Shown piece after piece: positions 23,988 through 33,146 of a stretch of DNA of 64,000 bases. Position 1 is the stretch's first letter; every line of letters starts with the position of its first letter. The DNA is from JBFHFS01 sp041583495 (GTDB taxonomy: Bacteria; Bacteroidota; Bacteroidia; Bacteroidales; Marinilabiliaceae). The stretch covers positions 62,001 to 126,000 of the forward strand of contig JBFHFS010000004.1 of NCBI GenBank assembly GCA_041583495.1. Direction: 5' to 3'. Under the pieces are notes generated by a model. The model saw only the letters and a list, made by a program, of their open reading frames with translations. It made no database searches and was not told where the DNA came from. Position numbers and translations under genes: made by a program.

Positions 23988-24909
23988 CTTTGTTTAAGAT
24001 TATGTCGTTTAACTTGAACGTCGTTTTGAACCCTTTTGTTTGAAAGTAGGTCCTTACTTCCGTGTCTTTTTGTTGCGAAAATCCTAAGATGAAGTCTCCG
24101 CCCCAGGCTCCCAGCGATTTTATCAATCCCGAAAAGTCGGGGAAGAGGGCTTCTTGTACCGCTGGTAAGCCGGTTAGTTGCTGTATGATGGCCTCGTGCC
24201 TGGACAGAAGCGCCCCAAAGGTGGTTGCTGAGGTGGTTGCGGCCATCTCCCGGCTGATAGTTGAAATCTCCTCGATCAGGAGCGGTGTAGACGCTTTGTT
24301 CCTTTCATAGGCCAGGATGGCTTTTTGCGAATTTTGCTTCCGATTCAGGTAGATGACCCACAGCTGGTCCAGGAAGGGTGGCGAAAAATGAGCGGGCGTA
24401 ACCACCGGATCCCCGGAATTTGACCGCTGATAAAATAGGGGGCCCTCAGCTGAGGCACAGGCGATATCGTAACCCGAGCCCCCAAAGGTTTGAGCTAACA
24501 GCGAATAGGGGTCAAGGTTGAGCCAGGAGGCCAGATTGTGGATGAAGGTCGAACTGCTGCCCCAGCCCCAGCCGGGATCGAACTCCAGTGCGGTGGTGAT
24601 CCGCAGATTGGACAGTCGGTTCGCCGGGCTGTTGCTGAGTGAAAGAGCCTTTCGTAAGATATTGGCCAGCGGCAGGGCCAGCTCTGGCTGAGTGCTGGTA
24701 AGCAGGTTTAGGTCCGGGTCGAATTGAGCCCTGAACCATTCTCCGGTGGGATGTGTGGCGACCCATTGTAATCCGGTCACCGGGCTGTGGGCCACTTCCA
24801 TCTTTTGGCCACTTCTCAGGGGCAGGGCCAGAGCCATCGCTCCCTCTAAAACCGCGTACTCGGCCGAAAGCAATAATTTACCGTGACTGTAATAGGTTTC
24901 TGTTGTCAT
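23968..24909 (-). CDS. GYDIA-family GHMP kinase, probable phosphomevalonate kinase
   Basis: GHMP kinase of 313 residues, recognised by GGSGYDIACA (about 144-153), the signature of a Bacteroidota family named GYDIA. The N-terminal HGKLLLSAEYAVLEGAMAL and the ATP loop GWGWGSSSTFIHNLASW (about 115-131) are clear. It is placed between HMG-CoA reductase (4-bp overlap) and diphosphomevalonate decarboxylase (20-bp overlap), where the only unassigned step is phosphorylation of 5-phosphomevalonate. That context supports a phosphomevalonate kinase role, although the protein is not close to the classical ERG8 or bacterial MvaK2 sequences. The function remains an inference. Confidence 0.8.
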   Translation of the reverse strand: MTTETYYSHGKLLLSAEYAVLEGAMALALPLRSGQKMEVAHSPVTGLQWVATHPTGEWFRAQFDPDLNLLTSTQPELALPLANILRKALSLSNSPANRLSNLRITTALEFDPGWGWGSSSTFIHNLASWLNLDPYSLLAQTFGGSGYDIACASAEGPLFYQRSNSGDPVVTPAHFSPPFLDQLWVIYLNRKQNSQKAILAYERNKASTPLLIEEISTISREMAATTSATTFGALLSRHEAIIQQLTGLPAVQEALFPDFSGLIKSLGAWGGDFILGFSQQKDTEVRTYFQTKGFKTTFKLNDIILNKDGSITP

Positions 24910-26240
24910 CTGCTGGGTGGGCCTGGGTGGGGAGCGTTTCTGCTCTCATTTAAAAAGGTTCTTACAGCGTTGGCCGAGATGGCCTTTCCCTGAAAATAAT
25001 TCAGTGCATTCGTTTTCTCCGTTTCGCTGGCCTCCAGAGCATTGAGTAGGTTGGTGAGGTGTAGTTTCATGTGCCCTTTCTGGATGCCGGTGGTGATCAG
25101 GGAGGTGACCGCCGAAAAGTTGTTGGCCATTCCGGCCGCGGCGGCTATGCTCATCAATTCTTTGGCTGAGGGCTTCCCCAGGAGTTCCAGCGCCAGTGCG
25201 GCCATCGGATGCAGGGTGGTGAGCCCCCCCACGGTGCCCATTGCCAGGGGGATGGCTAATTCGAATAGGAAGTGGTTTTCGGGCGTCAGGGTGCAGCGCG
25301 AAAGGGAACGGTAGCGACCGTCCCGGGCGGCAAAAGCGTGGACGCCGGCCTCCACGGCCCTGAAATCATTGCCGGTGGCTAACACCACTGCGTCGGTCCC
25401 ATTGAGCAGACCCTTATTGTGGGTGACGGCCCGCGAGGTGTCGTCCAGGGCTATGTCGACGGCCGTCTTAAACCGTTGAGCAAATTCCAGCGCCGAAAAA
25501 TTCCCGGCCATCGGGGTCAGCTCATCGATGGGGCACTCTACCGAGCAGGTGACCAGGCACTCGGGGGTGTGGTTCGATAGGATGGCCATGATGATTTCCG
25601 GCTGACCAAAAGGACTTCGCCGGGGATCTTTGGCAAAGAACTCAAGAAGAGGCTCTTTCATCTCTTCCAGACATGAGTTGATGAAGTTGGCCCCCATGCT
25701 ATCGACGGTGTTGAAATTAACCTGTAGCTGATAGATGCCCGGAAGGCCCCGGGAGGGGAGAAGCTGCATCCGGGTGATGCCGCCTCCGCGCTTCTCCATA
25801 TTCAAGGTCAACGAAGCCACGGCTTGGGTAAGATGTGGCTCCAACCCTTCGGGGAGGCTCGACAATAGAAGGGTGGGGCCTTTCCATCTAAACCATATCT
25901 GGCCCACCTTTTGCGTGTCGTGAACCGTCGTTTTAAATCCCCCATGCCCCGCCCAAAAGGAGGCCGACCGGCTCGCGGCTGCCACCACCGAGCTCTCTTC
26001 GGTGACCATGGGTACCACATAGCTTTTCCCATCGATGCGGAAATTGGGGGCCACCCCAAAGGGCAGAAAAAAGTTGGTGAGGGTGTTTTCCGAGAAATCG
26101 TCGAACAGGGCCTGTTCCTCCCCAATCCGATACCTTTCCAACCGGGTTGGGAAGTCCGCGGGAAGACCGAAATGTTTTATCAATTGGTTTATCTTTTCCT
26201 CTCTCGAAAGTTTGGAAAATCCTTTAATTAACTGAGTCAC
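24906..26240 (-). CDS. mvaA: HMG-CoA reductase, class II
   Basis: Reduces HMG-CoA to mevalonate. The likely start is the GTG at 26240, which shares a base with the fni stop codon (TAGTG) and gives MTQLIKGFSKLSREEKINQL; an in-frame ATG at 26279 would extend it into fni. The resulting length of about 444 residues, the N-terminal GFSKLSREEKI and the motif SSVVAAASRSASFWAGHGGF (about 82-101) are typical of class II enzymes. GNDFRAVEAGVHAFAARDGR (about 275-295) and LAMGTVGGLTTLHP (about 315-330) are further family motifs. Class II enzymes can run in either direction; here the downstream kinases point to synthesis of mevalonate. Confidence 0.93.
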   Translation of the reverse strand: MTQLIKGFSKLSREEKINQLIKHFGLPADFPTRLERYRIGEEQALFDDFSENTLTNFFLPFGVAPNFRIDGKSYVVPMVTEESSVVAAASRSASFWAGHGGFKTTVHDTQKVGQIWFRWKGPTLLLSSLPEGLEPHLTQAVASLTLNMEKRGGGITRMQLLPSRGLPGIYQLQVNFNTVDSMGANFINSCLEEMKEPLLEFFAKDPRRSPFGQPEIIMAILSNHTPECLVTCSVECPIDELTPMAGNFSALEFAQRFKTAVDIALDDTSRAVTHNKGLLNGTDAVVLATGNDFRAVEAGVHAFAARDGRYRSLSRCTLTPENHFLFELAIPLAMGTVGGLTTLHPMAALALELLGKPSAKELMSIAAAAGMANNFSAVTSLITTGIQKGHMKLHLTNLLNALEASETEKTNALNYFQGKAISANAVRTFLNESRNAPHPGPPSR

Positions 26241-27232
26241 TATTCTCTGATCTTTAAATATTGTGTGGCAATCTCCCATCCTTTTTTCAGCTGCTCCACA
26301 AACCGTTTAAGCGTTTCATAATCCTCCATGGCATTTCTTAGAAATTGCGAACCCATGCCAAAAACAGCGTTTAGCTGGCTCAGCCGGGTGAGGTAATAGC
26401 CGTCGGTTAGCTGGGTGATGCCACCCGAGATGATAAGCTGAGTGCATTTTACCGGTTGTTGGGCAGCTATGGCATTCACCATCCGGGTCATCTCCAGTGC
26501 TGTGTGCCCCAGGTTTCCAAAGCTGTCGAGAGGTCCTTTTACGGTCTCCGGGTGACGGGCCTGTTCCACTTTGGTGAAGTTGGTCCCTCCCAGGGCGCCA
26601 AACTCAATGGCTTCGAGGGGGAGCGACAACAATTGTTTCAGGCTCCCGGGTCCCATTCCCTGACCCACTTCCTTAACGATGACGCGCAGGCGGCTCTTTT
26701 CCAGAAAGGCCTGGAGGGTTTCGAGCGGTGGGGCTTGCAACAGATCCCCCTCCGGCTGGAAGGCTTCCTGAAGTGGGTTCACATGGATCACGATACCGTC
26801 GGCCTCAAGTCGATGAACGAGCTCTTCTACGCGCTCTTCTTCCTTGTTTTTTACCAGCTCCTCGAGTTGGGCAATGCCCAGATTGGCATAGAGAGGCGAG
26901 TCTTTACCTATGTAAGGCCGCACATTAAAGTCCTCCAGATGGGTGTCGTCCTTAAGCAATGTGCGGCAGGAGCCCAGACCCATGCCCAGCCCAAATTCGC
27001 CACAAGCCCTGGCCAGGTTGCGATTGATGGCGCCGGCAAGCTGCGTGCCCCCGGTCATGCTGCTGACCCAGATGGGCAGCGACATGGTTTTTCCGGCAAA
27101 GGCGAAGGGGCTAATAGTGCCTGAATGGTGGGCGGCGAGCAACGGCTCGTAAAAAAAACGTGCATCCGCATCTTGTGGGTCTACCCGCGAGGAGAAGGCG
27201 AGATCGATATGGTCCTTTTTTCTGTCTTCCAT
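26240..27232 (-). CDS. fni: Type 2 isopentenyl-diphosphate delta-isomerase
   Basis: FMN-dependent enzyme that interconverts isopentenyl and dimethylallyl diphosphate. Starting at MEDRKKDHIDLAFSSRV (27232, the usual family start; an earlier in-frame start at 27253 adds seven residues) it is 330 residues. Motifs visible: RKKDHI, LPIWVSSMTGGT (about 56-67), HVNPLQEAFQPEGD (about 148-161, with the conserved glutamine) and IVKEVGQGM (about 184-192) followed by EFGALGGTNF. First gene of the mevalonate block, with its own candidate promoter. Confidence 0.93.
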   Translation of the reverse strand: MEDRKKDHIDLAFSSRVDPQDADARFFYEPLLAAHHSGTISPFAFAGKTMSLPIWVSSMTGGTQLAGAINRNLARACGEFGLGMGLGSCRTLLKDDTHLEDFNVRPYIGKDSPLYANLGIAQLEELVKNKEEERVEELVHRLEADGIVIHVNPLQEAFQPEGDLLQAPPLETLQAFLEKSRLRVIVKEVGQGMGPGSLKQLLSLPLEAIEFGALGGTNFTKVEQARHPETVKGPLDSFGNLGHTALEMTRMVNAIAAQQPVKCTQLIISGGITQLTDGYYLTRLSQLNAVFGMGSQFLRNAMEDYETLKRFVEQLKKGWEIATQYLKIRE

Positions 27233-27282
27233 AATGAGTGTGGCTATTGGCAACCGATTGTTTCGGCATCACCGGTCATTGT

Positions 27283-27290
27283 CAAAATTA
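27283..27290 (-). promoter_or_regulatory. -7 element for the mevalonate operon
   Basis: On the minus strand TAATTTTG fits TAnnTTTG, about 50 bp upstream of the fni start. No clear TTTG -33 partner. It lies in the 245-bp spacer between liuA and fni, so the mevalonate genes may have their own promoter as well as any read-through from liu. Confidence 0.45.
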
Positions 27291-27477
27291 CTTAATTTAC
27301 ATCAGAAATCTACTTGAAATCCCTGCTCCGGGCTTTGCTGTTCTCTCCTTTCTATGTTCTCCCGGGTTTGGCCCCGGGAAGGGATGGGTTTCTTTAGCGC
27401 CTAACCGATCTCATACGATGTAGATTAAAGTTGTGATATTACCCGGCCGGGGGCTTGATTTTCTTTTTGCGTTCGGT

Positions 27478-28623
27478 TTATTTGAGGCCCAGGTGCCGTG
27501 CAATGACAAATCTAAGAATTTCTGAGGTGCCTTCCCCAATCTGTAAGATGCGTTGGTCGCGGTAAAAGCGTTCGATAGGATTGTTTTTGAACAACCCTGC
27601 CCCGGCAAATATCTGAAGGGCTTCATCGGCCACCTCACGGGCAATCTCGGAAGTGTAGAGCTTGGCAATCGCCGCCTCCCGGGCAAAGGGCTGGTTCTGT
27701 TCTTTGAGCAGACAGGCCTTATATAGGGTGTTGCGGGCCAGCTCCAGCTTCACATCCATGTCGGCCAGCTTAAAGCTGATGGTTTGAAATTTAGCGATGG
27801 ACTGACCAAATTGCTTGCGTTTTTGGGCATAGGCCAGAGCCAGCTCGAAGGCTCCCTGTGCCAGGCCCAGTCCCATGGCGGCAATGGATAGCCGGCCGGC
27901 ATCCAGGGTCTTGAGCATGTTTTTTGCCCCTTGCCCTTCCTCTCCCAAAAGGTTGGAGAGGGGCACCCGACAGTCGGTGAGCTTAATTTTTCCGGTGTCG
28001 GAGGCCCGCCACATCATCTTACCCGTCATCCGCTCGGAGTGAAACCCGGGGGTCGCTTTTTCAACCAGAATGGTGGTGAGATTTTCCTTTCCCGTTGCGT
28101 CGGTTGTATTTACCAGAAGAGTGGTCCCCAGCGTGAGCTCATTGGCCGAATTGGTGATGTACCGTTTGCTTCCGTTGATAACCCACTCCCCGTTTTGGCG
28201 AACGGCACTGGTCAGGGCACCCCGTGCATCCGACCCGGCCGTTACCTCGGTCAGGCCAAAGGCCCAAAGGTGATCGCCCGTGGTGAGCAGCGGCAGGTAT
28301 TTGGCCTTCTGTGCTTCGGTGCCATAATCAAAGATCGGCCCTATTCCCAGACTGTTGTGCGCCGCTGCCGTGGCGGCCTGCGATCCGTCTACCCGGCTGA
28401 GCTCCTCGATGGCGATGATGTAGGAGAGCGTGTCGAGGCCCTGCCCCCCATAATTTTTGGGGAGGGTGATGCCCAGAAGGCCGGCCCGGCCTAATTCCCG
28501 GGTAAGTGAAACCGAGAACTCTTCCTTGTGGTCTAATTCCCCGGCTTGGGGTTTGATGACGGTCTCTGCAAAGTGACGCACCGTCTGGCGGTAGGCTTCA
28601 TGCGATAAGTTGGTTAGGATCAT
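27478..28623 (-). CDS. liuA: Acyl-CoA dehydrogenase, probable isovaleryl-CoA dehydrogenase
   Basis: FAD enzyme oxidising a short acyl-CoA, probably isovaleryl-CoA to 3-methylcrotonyl-CoA. The 381-residue protein shows LWAFGLTEVTAGSDARG (about 122-138), the second signature RKQFGQSIAKFQTISFKLAD (about 270-290) and the C-terminal ILQIGEGTSEILRFVIAR. The glutamate in IGEGTSEI is the catalytic base position of most short-chain enzymes; isovaleryl-CoA dehydrogenases use a glutamate elsewhere, so substrate choice rests on context. It follows the methylcrotonyl-CoA carboxylase alpha gene by 11 nt. Confidence 0.8.
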   Translation of the reverse strand: MILTNLSHEAYRQTVRHFAETVIKPQAGELDHKEEFSVSLTRELGRAGLLGITLPKNYGGQGLDTLSYIIAIEELSRVDGSQAATAAAHNSLGIGPIFDYGTEAQKAKYLPLLTTGDHLWAFGLTEVTAGSDARGALTSAVRQNGEWVINGSKRYITNSANELTLGTTLLVNTTDATGKENLTTILVEKATPGFHSERMTGKMMWRASDTGKIKLTDCRVPLSNLLGEEGQGAKNMLKTLDAGRLSIAAMGLGLAQGAFELALAYAQKRKQFGQSIAKFQTISFKLADMDVKLELARNTLYKACLLKEQNQPFAREAAIAKLYTSEIAREVADEALQIFAGAGLFKNNPIERFYRDQRILQIGEGTSEILRFVIARHLGLK

Positions 28624-28634
28624 ATGGGTTAAAT

Positions 28635-30674
28635 TTAATTTTTGATGATAATCTGGGCGGCAATCTCGTTGGTTTTTAGGGGCTCCTTTTCGAAAAGCAC
28701 CAGCTTTTGGCCCGATTTTACCTGCTGCCCAGAGGCAACTAATACTTCCTTTACGATCCCCCGGGTTTGGGAGGTCAGAAGGTTCTCCATCTTCATGGCT
28801 TCCAGTATTAAGATGGGCGCTCCTTTTTCTACCTTCTCGCCGGCGCTGACATTAATTTTTACAATCCTGCCGGGGATGGGTGCTTCCAAATGGTTTGGGC
28901 TGGTGGCTGTATTTAGCTCCTCTTTGGGGGAGAGATCTCCCCCAGCAAAACCGGGCCTGAACGAATGGGTTAATCCATCCCCATAGAGCAGAAGCTCTTT
29001 GGATTCGCCATAGTGCCAGGCAAACTCATAATTGCATTCATTCATTGAAAAGGAGAGACGATGGTCCTTCAGGTTGGCATCGGATATCCCGGATTTCCCC
29101 TCCTGGTTGATGCTCCAGGTGAGGCTTTTTGAGCTGTAGGCTCTTTCCGTTTGGATCACATAAGGCTTTTGATTGAACCATACCAGGGTTTTTCCGCACC
29201 AGCGCTTGTGCCCCAGTTGATTCCATAGGTTGCCGGGATTTGGATGACGAAAAAGCCGGAACCAAACGGTATAGGCCGCCAGCAATATTTCTGTTTTTTC
29301 CGCTCCGTGGGCTTGTTTCGTTTGATTGTGGACATCCATCTGGTTGTCGATGAAGTGCGTATCGGTTTGGCCGCTTAAAAACTCTTTTTCTTTCAAAACC
29401 TTTTGCAGGAAGGACAGGTTGGTGGTTGTTCCAATCAGAACTGTTTGTGCCAATGCCTTTTGCATAGCATCGATGGCTAACGCTCTGTTAGGACGGTGGG
29501 TGATGATTTTGGCCAAAAGCGGATCGAAATGGGGTAGGATCTCTGTGGGGCCACCAAAAAAGGTGTCGGTGCGCGCCTGGTGCGGGTTGGGCCAGGTTAC
29601 ATAAGAGATGGGGCCCGGGGCAGGCCTGAAGTCTGACCGCGGGTCTTCGGCATAGAGGCGTGTCTCCAGGGCATGGCCGTTGATGGTGAGATCTTCCTGC
29701 TTTATCGTGAGGGGGAGCCCACTGGCTAATCTTATTTGCTGCTCCACCAGATCGATTCCGGTGATGGCTTCAGTGACCGGATGTTCTACCTGAATACGGG
29801 TATTCATTTCCAGAAAGTAGTGTTGTCCGTTGCGGTCGACCAAAAACTCTACGGTGCCGGCACTGTGGTAACCTATTTGGCGACACAAGCGAAGGGCATC
29901 CCGGGTCAGTTTCTCTCTCAGGGTTTCGTTTACCGCCGGAGAAGGGGCTTCTTCAATGATTTTCTGGAAACGTCTCTGAATAGAACATTCCCGCTCAAAA
30001 AGGTGAATCAGGTGGTTGTGTTGGTCGCCCAAAACCTGTACTTCGATGTGACGGGGCGATTCGAGATATTGTTCCACATAAACCGTGGCATCTCCAAAAT
30101 AGCTGTAGGCCTCGCGCGTGGCTACTTCCAGATGGGCTTTTAGCTGATCAGGTGAAGAGACCATCTTCATCCCTTTTCCACCGCCCCCGGCCGCCGCCTT
30201 GATTAAAAGGGGGTAGGGGAGTTGGTCCTTTTGCTCCAAAAGAGATTCCATGGTGCCGCTAGCCCCCGGCGTGATGGGAACTCCGGATGTCCGGGCCAGG
30301 CGTCGGGCTTCTTCCTTATGGCCCATCATGGCAATGGTCTCGGGAGAGGGCCCTATCCAGATAAGCCCTGCATCCTTTACCTTTTGAGCAAAATCTGCAT
30401 TCTCCGAAAGAAATCCGTAGCCGGGATGAATGGCCTCTGCTCCATATTTCAGCGCCATGGAGATGAGCCGGTCTGCATTGAGATAAGTGTCGGAAAGCAG
30501 GTGCCCTTCAAACAAGGCTGTCTGGTGGGCGGCACGGGCCACATCGCCCTCTTGTTCTTCGCGGGTAATGGGAACCACCGTTTGGATACCCATCCGATGG
30601 GCGGTGGTTAGAATTCGCAGGGCTATTTCACCCCGATTGGCAATGAACAGTTTATTCGGAAATATTTTATTCAT
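28635..30674 (-). CDS. liuD: Methylcrotonyl-CoA carboxylase, biotin-containing alpha subunit
   Basis: Carries biotin and carboxylates it with ATP and bicarbonate for transfer by LiuB. Start taken at MNKIFPNKLFIANRGEIALR (30674), which overlaps the end of liuC by 8 bp; an earlier in-frame start at 30770 would run back into liuC. About 679 residues: biotin carboxylase domain (1-450) with AAAGGGGKGMKM (about 160-171) and EMNTRIQVEHPVTEAITG (about 285-302), a middle linker, and a C-terminal biotinyl domain with the biotin lysine in LILEAMKMENLL (about 641). Pairing with an MCC-type beta subunit and a methylglutaconyl-CoA hydratase separates it from propionyl- or acetyl-CoA carboxylase. Confidence 0.9.
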   Translation of the reverse strand: MNKIFPNKLFIANRGEIALRILTTAHRMGIQTVVPITREEQEGDVARAAHQTALFEGHLLSDTYLNADRLISMALKYGAEAIHPGYGFLSENADFAQKVKDAGLIWIGPSPETIAMMGHKEEARRLARTSGVPITPGASGTMESLLEQKDQLPYPLLIKAAAGGGGKGMKMVSSPDQLKAHLEVATREAYSYFGDATVYVEQYLESPRHIEVQVLGDQHNHLIHLFERECSIQRRFQKIIEEAPSPAVNETLREKLTRDALRLCRQIGYHSAGTVEFLVDRNGQHYFLEMNTRIQVEHPVTEAITGIDLVEQQIRLASGLPLTIKQEDLTINGHALETRLYAEDPRSDFRPAPGPISYVTWPNPHQARTDTFFGGPTEILPHFDPLLAKIITHRPNRALAIDAMQKALAQTVLIGTTTNLSFLQKVLKEKEFLSGQTDTHFIDNQMDVHNQTKQAHGAEKTEILLAAYTVWFRLFRHPNPGNLWNQLGHKRWCGKTLVWFNQKPYVIQTERAYSSKSLTWSINQEGKSGISDANLKDHRLSFSMNECNYEFAWHYGESKELLLYGDGLTHSFRPGFAGGDLSPKEELNTATSPNHLEAPIPGRIVKINVSAGEKVEKGAPILILEAMKMENLLTSQTRGIVKEVLVASGQQVKSGQKLVLFEKEPLKTNEIAAQIIIKN

Positions 30675-31461
30675 TTTTGATGGTCCAGGAGGGTAATCGT
30701 TTTTCAAAAAAGGCGTTAACCCCTTCGCGACCTTCCTCGGAAGCGCGGGCTTGCGCAATGGCAGAGGCACAATAATTGATCAGGTCCTCGTCCATTGGAA
30801 CAATTGAATTTCCTATTCGGTTCAGCAACTTCTTGGTTTGTTGGGTGGCGATGGGCCCATTTTGGGCAATCTGTTCAGCCATTCCCAACGTTTTGGCACT
30901 TAATTCCTCCTTTGAAAACAGGTAATGCGCCAGTCCCATTTCCTTGGCTTCCAGTCCATTGAAGGGTAACCCGGTAAGCATAACCCGCCGGGCCTGGGCC
31001 ATTCCTATTTTAAGCACAATCCAGGGGGCCACGGTGGCCGGGATGAGTCCCAACGCTGTTTCTGAAAAAACAAAGGAGGCCTCGCGCGATGTTGTCACCA
31101 CATCGGCACAGGCCAGCAGGCCCAGGGCCCCGCCATAGGCGCCCCCGTTTACCTGAACAATCACCGGTTTGGGGAAATTGTTAAGGGTTTCATAGAGGGT
31201 GTTGAAGAGGCCTGCATCTGCCTGGTTCTCTGCCAGGCTTTGCTTACTGCCTTCACCCATCCACTCCAGATCTGCCCCTGCACAGAATAAGGTGCCTCTT
31301 CCAGATAGAACCAGCACTTTGAAGTCTTTGCTGTCGGCATTCTCCTCTAAAAAGGTGATGAGTTGTTTGATTACCGTCTTGTTGAGGGCATTCCGTTTTT
31401 CAGGCCGGTTGAGTTCGAGGAGACAAACCTCCTGGTGGTATTGCTTATATAAGTATTTCAT
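30667..31461 (-). CDS. liuC: Enoyl-CoA hydratase family, probable methylglutaconyl-CoA hydratase
   Basis: Crotonase-fold enzyme expected to hydrate 3-methylglutaconyl-CoA to HMG-CoA. From MKYLYKQYHQEVCLLELNRP (31461) it is 264 residues; an upstream in-frame start at 31542 lies inside liuB and is unlikely. Crotonase features: NRPEKRNALNKTVI, oxyanion-hole strands GTLFCAGADLEWM (about 60-72) and QVNGGAYGGALGLLACAD (about 105-122). ADLEWM is characteristic of the LiuC/AUH group. Gene order liuB-liuC-liuD supports the call over a beta-oxidation role. Confidence 0.86.
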   Translation of the reverse strand: MKYLYKQYHQEVCLLELNRPEKRNALNKTVIKQLITFLEENADSKDFKVLVLSGRGTLFCAGADLEWMGEGSKQSLAENQADAGLFNTLYETLNNFPKPVIVQVNGGAYGGALGLLACADVVTTSREASFVFSETALGLIPATVAPWIVLKIGMAQARRVMLTGLPFNGLEAKEMGLAHYLFSKEELSAKTLGMAEQIAQNGPIATQQTKKLLNRIGNSIVPMDEDLINYCASAIAQARASEEGREGVNAFFEKRLPSWTIKNE

Positions 31462-31538
31462 TCTGATCGATCTACTAATGGTTTCTTGGGTTGTTAAGAA
31501 AGACCTGGTGGGGCTCAGCCAATTCTGTTTGGGTACCC

Positions 31539-33146
31539 TCACATCCTGAAAATGCCGTATTCCGGTTTGGGAATGGGGGCATTAAGGGCGGTGCACAGTG
31601 CCAACCCCAGTATGTCGCGCGTGTCCACCGGATCAATAATTCCGTCGTCCCATAAACGGCTGGTGCTGTAGTAGGGTGAGCCCTCGGTCTCATATTTTTC
31701 GAAAATATTGGTCTCAATTTGTTTCAGTTCCTCTTCCGGGACGGCTTGCTTTTTGGCCCGGGCCTGATCTTTTTTAAGTGTGCAGAGTACCTGGGCCGCC
31801 TGCTGGGCACCCATGACCGAGATGCGCGCGTTGGGCCACATGAAGAGTAGTCTGGGGTTGTAGGCCCTTCCGCCCATTGCATAATTGCCGGCGCCATACG
31901 ATCCACCCACAATGATGGTGAAAAAGGGAACCACCGAGTTGGCCAGTGCATGAACCATCTTGGCTCCGTGTTTGGCAATGCCTTCATGTTCGTAGGCCTT
32001 GCCCACCATGAAGCCGGTAATGTTCTGAAGGAATACCATGGGAATACCCCGGTGATTACACAGTTGAATAAAATGGGTGCCCTTGAGGGCCGACTCGGAA
32101 AAGAGAATGCCATTATTGGCTAAAATGCCAACTTTATGTCCATGAATTTTGGCAAAACCAGTGACCAGGGTCGTGCCATATTCCTGTTTGAATTCCTGGA
32201 AACGGCTGCCATCGGTCAGGCGCATGATGATTTCACGAATGTCGGGGAAAGGCTTTTTCGGTGCGGGGATAAGGCCATAGAGCTCTTGTGCCGGGTAGAG
32301 CGGGGGTTCGGCATGGGCGGGCCGGGGATTTACACTGGCCTTTTGCTGAAGCGACTCTACAATGTTGCGGCAAATGCCGAGAGCCTCTTCGTCGTTGTCG
32401 GCCAGATGGTCGGCAACCCCGCTGATGGAGGTGTGCACAAGGGCCCCACCCAGTTCTTCGGCAGTGACCTCTTCGCCGGTGGCGGCTTTTACCAATGGGG
32501 GGCCAGCAAGAAAAATAGTGCCCTGGTTGCGCACGATGATGGTCTCATCACTCATCGCCGGAATATAGGCTCCCCCAGCCGTGCAGGATCCCATCACGAT
32601 GGATATCTGTGGGATGCCCCCGGCCGATAGCCGGGCCTGGTTGTAGAAGATGCGCCCAAAATCCTCCCGGTCGGGAAATACCCTGGACTGCTCCGGTAAG
32701 AAAATTCCGCCTGAATCGACCATATAGATGCAGGGCAGGTGATTCTCCCGGGCAATTTCCTGAGCTCTTAAGTGTTTCTTGATGGTTTCGTGTACGTAGG
32801 TGCCTCCCTTCACCGTAGCGTCGTTGGCCACAATCATTACCTCACGCTGGTGGATGACGCCAATACCGGTGACGATGCCTGCCCCCTGAAACGCATTATG
32901 GTATTGATCCCAGGCTGCCAGGGGCGAGAGTTCCATAAACGGGGTGTGCGGATCCAGCAGTTTTTCAATTCGCTGACGTACCAACAACTTGCCACGGGCC
33001 AAATGCTTTTGGCGAACTTTTTTTGGGCCGCCCTCCCCGGCTTTTAAAATTCTGTCGCGAAGCTCCCGGACCAATGAAATATTGGTTTCCTGGTTTTGTA
33101 AAAATATCTCTGTGCCGTTATCACAGGTGCTCTTGAGTTGCTCCAT
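31539..33146 (-). CDS. liuB: Methylcrotonyl-CoA carboxylase, carboxyltransferase beta subunit
   Basis: Transfers CO2 from biotin to 3-methylcrotonyl-CoA. The 535-residue protein has the long MCC-beta signatures KKHLRAQEIARENHLPCIYM (about 144-163), VFPDREDFGRIFYNQARLSA (about 175-194) and MGSCTAGGAYIPAMSDE (about 204-220), then the C-terminal half with GGSYGAGNYAMGGRAYNP (about 420-437). These match MCC beta subunits rather than propionyl-CoA carboxylase beta. First gene of the liuB-liuC-liuD-liuA run; the upstream 233 bp to the divergent DUF1460 gene presumably hold the promoter. Confidence 0.93.
   Translation of the reverse strand: MEQLKSTCDNGTEIFLQNQETNISLVRELRDRILKAGEGGPKKVRQKHLARGKLLVRQRIEKLLDPHTPFMELSPLAAWDQYHNAFQGAGIVTGIGVIHQREVMIVANDATVKGGTYVHETIKKHLRAQEIARENHLPCIYMVDSGGIFLPEQSRVFPDREDFGRIFYNQARLSAGGIPQISIVMGSCTAGGAYIPAMSDETIIVRNQGTIFLAGPPLVKAATGEEVTAEELGGALVHTSISGVADHLADNDEEALGICRNIVESLQQKASVNPRPAHAEPPLYPAQELYGLIPAPKKPFPDIREIIMRLTDGSRFQEFKQEYGTTLVTGFAKIHGHKVGILANNGILFSESALKGTHFIQLCNHRGIPMVFLQNITGFMVGKAYEHEGIAKHGAKMVHALANSVVPFFTIIVGGSYGAGNYAMGGRAYNPRLLFMWPNARISVMGAQQAAQVLCTLKKDQARAKKQAVPEEELKQIETNIFEKYETEGSPYYSTSRLWDDGIIDPVDTRDILGLALCTALNAPIPKPEYGIFRM

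Noticed and set aside
26456..27124. 222-codon plus-strand open frame
   Set aside because: Antisense to fni, with no domain similarity.
28635..33146. Propionyl-CoA carboxylase or acetyl-CoA carboxylase
   Set aside because: The beta subunit carries methylcrotonyl-CoA carboxylase signatures (KKHLRAQEIA, VFPDREDFGRIFYNQ), and the neighbours are LiuA- and LiuC-like.
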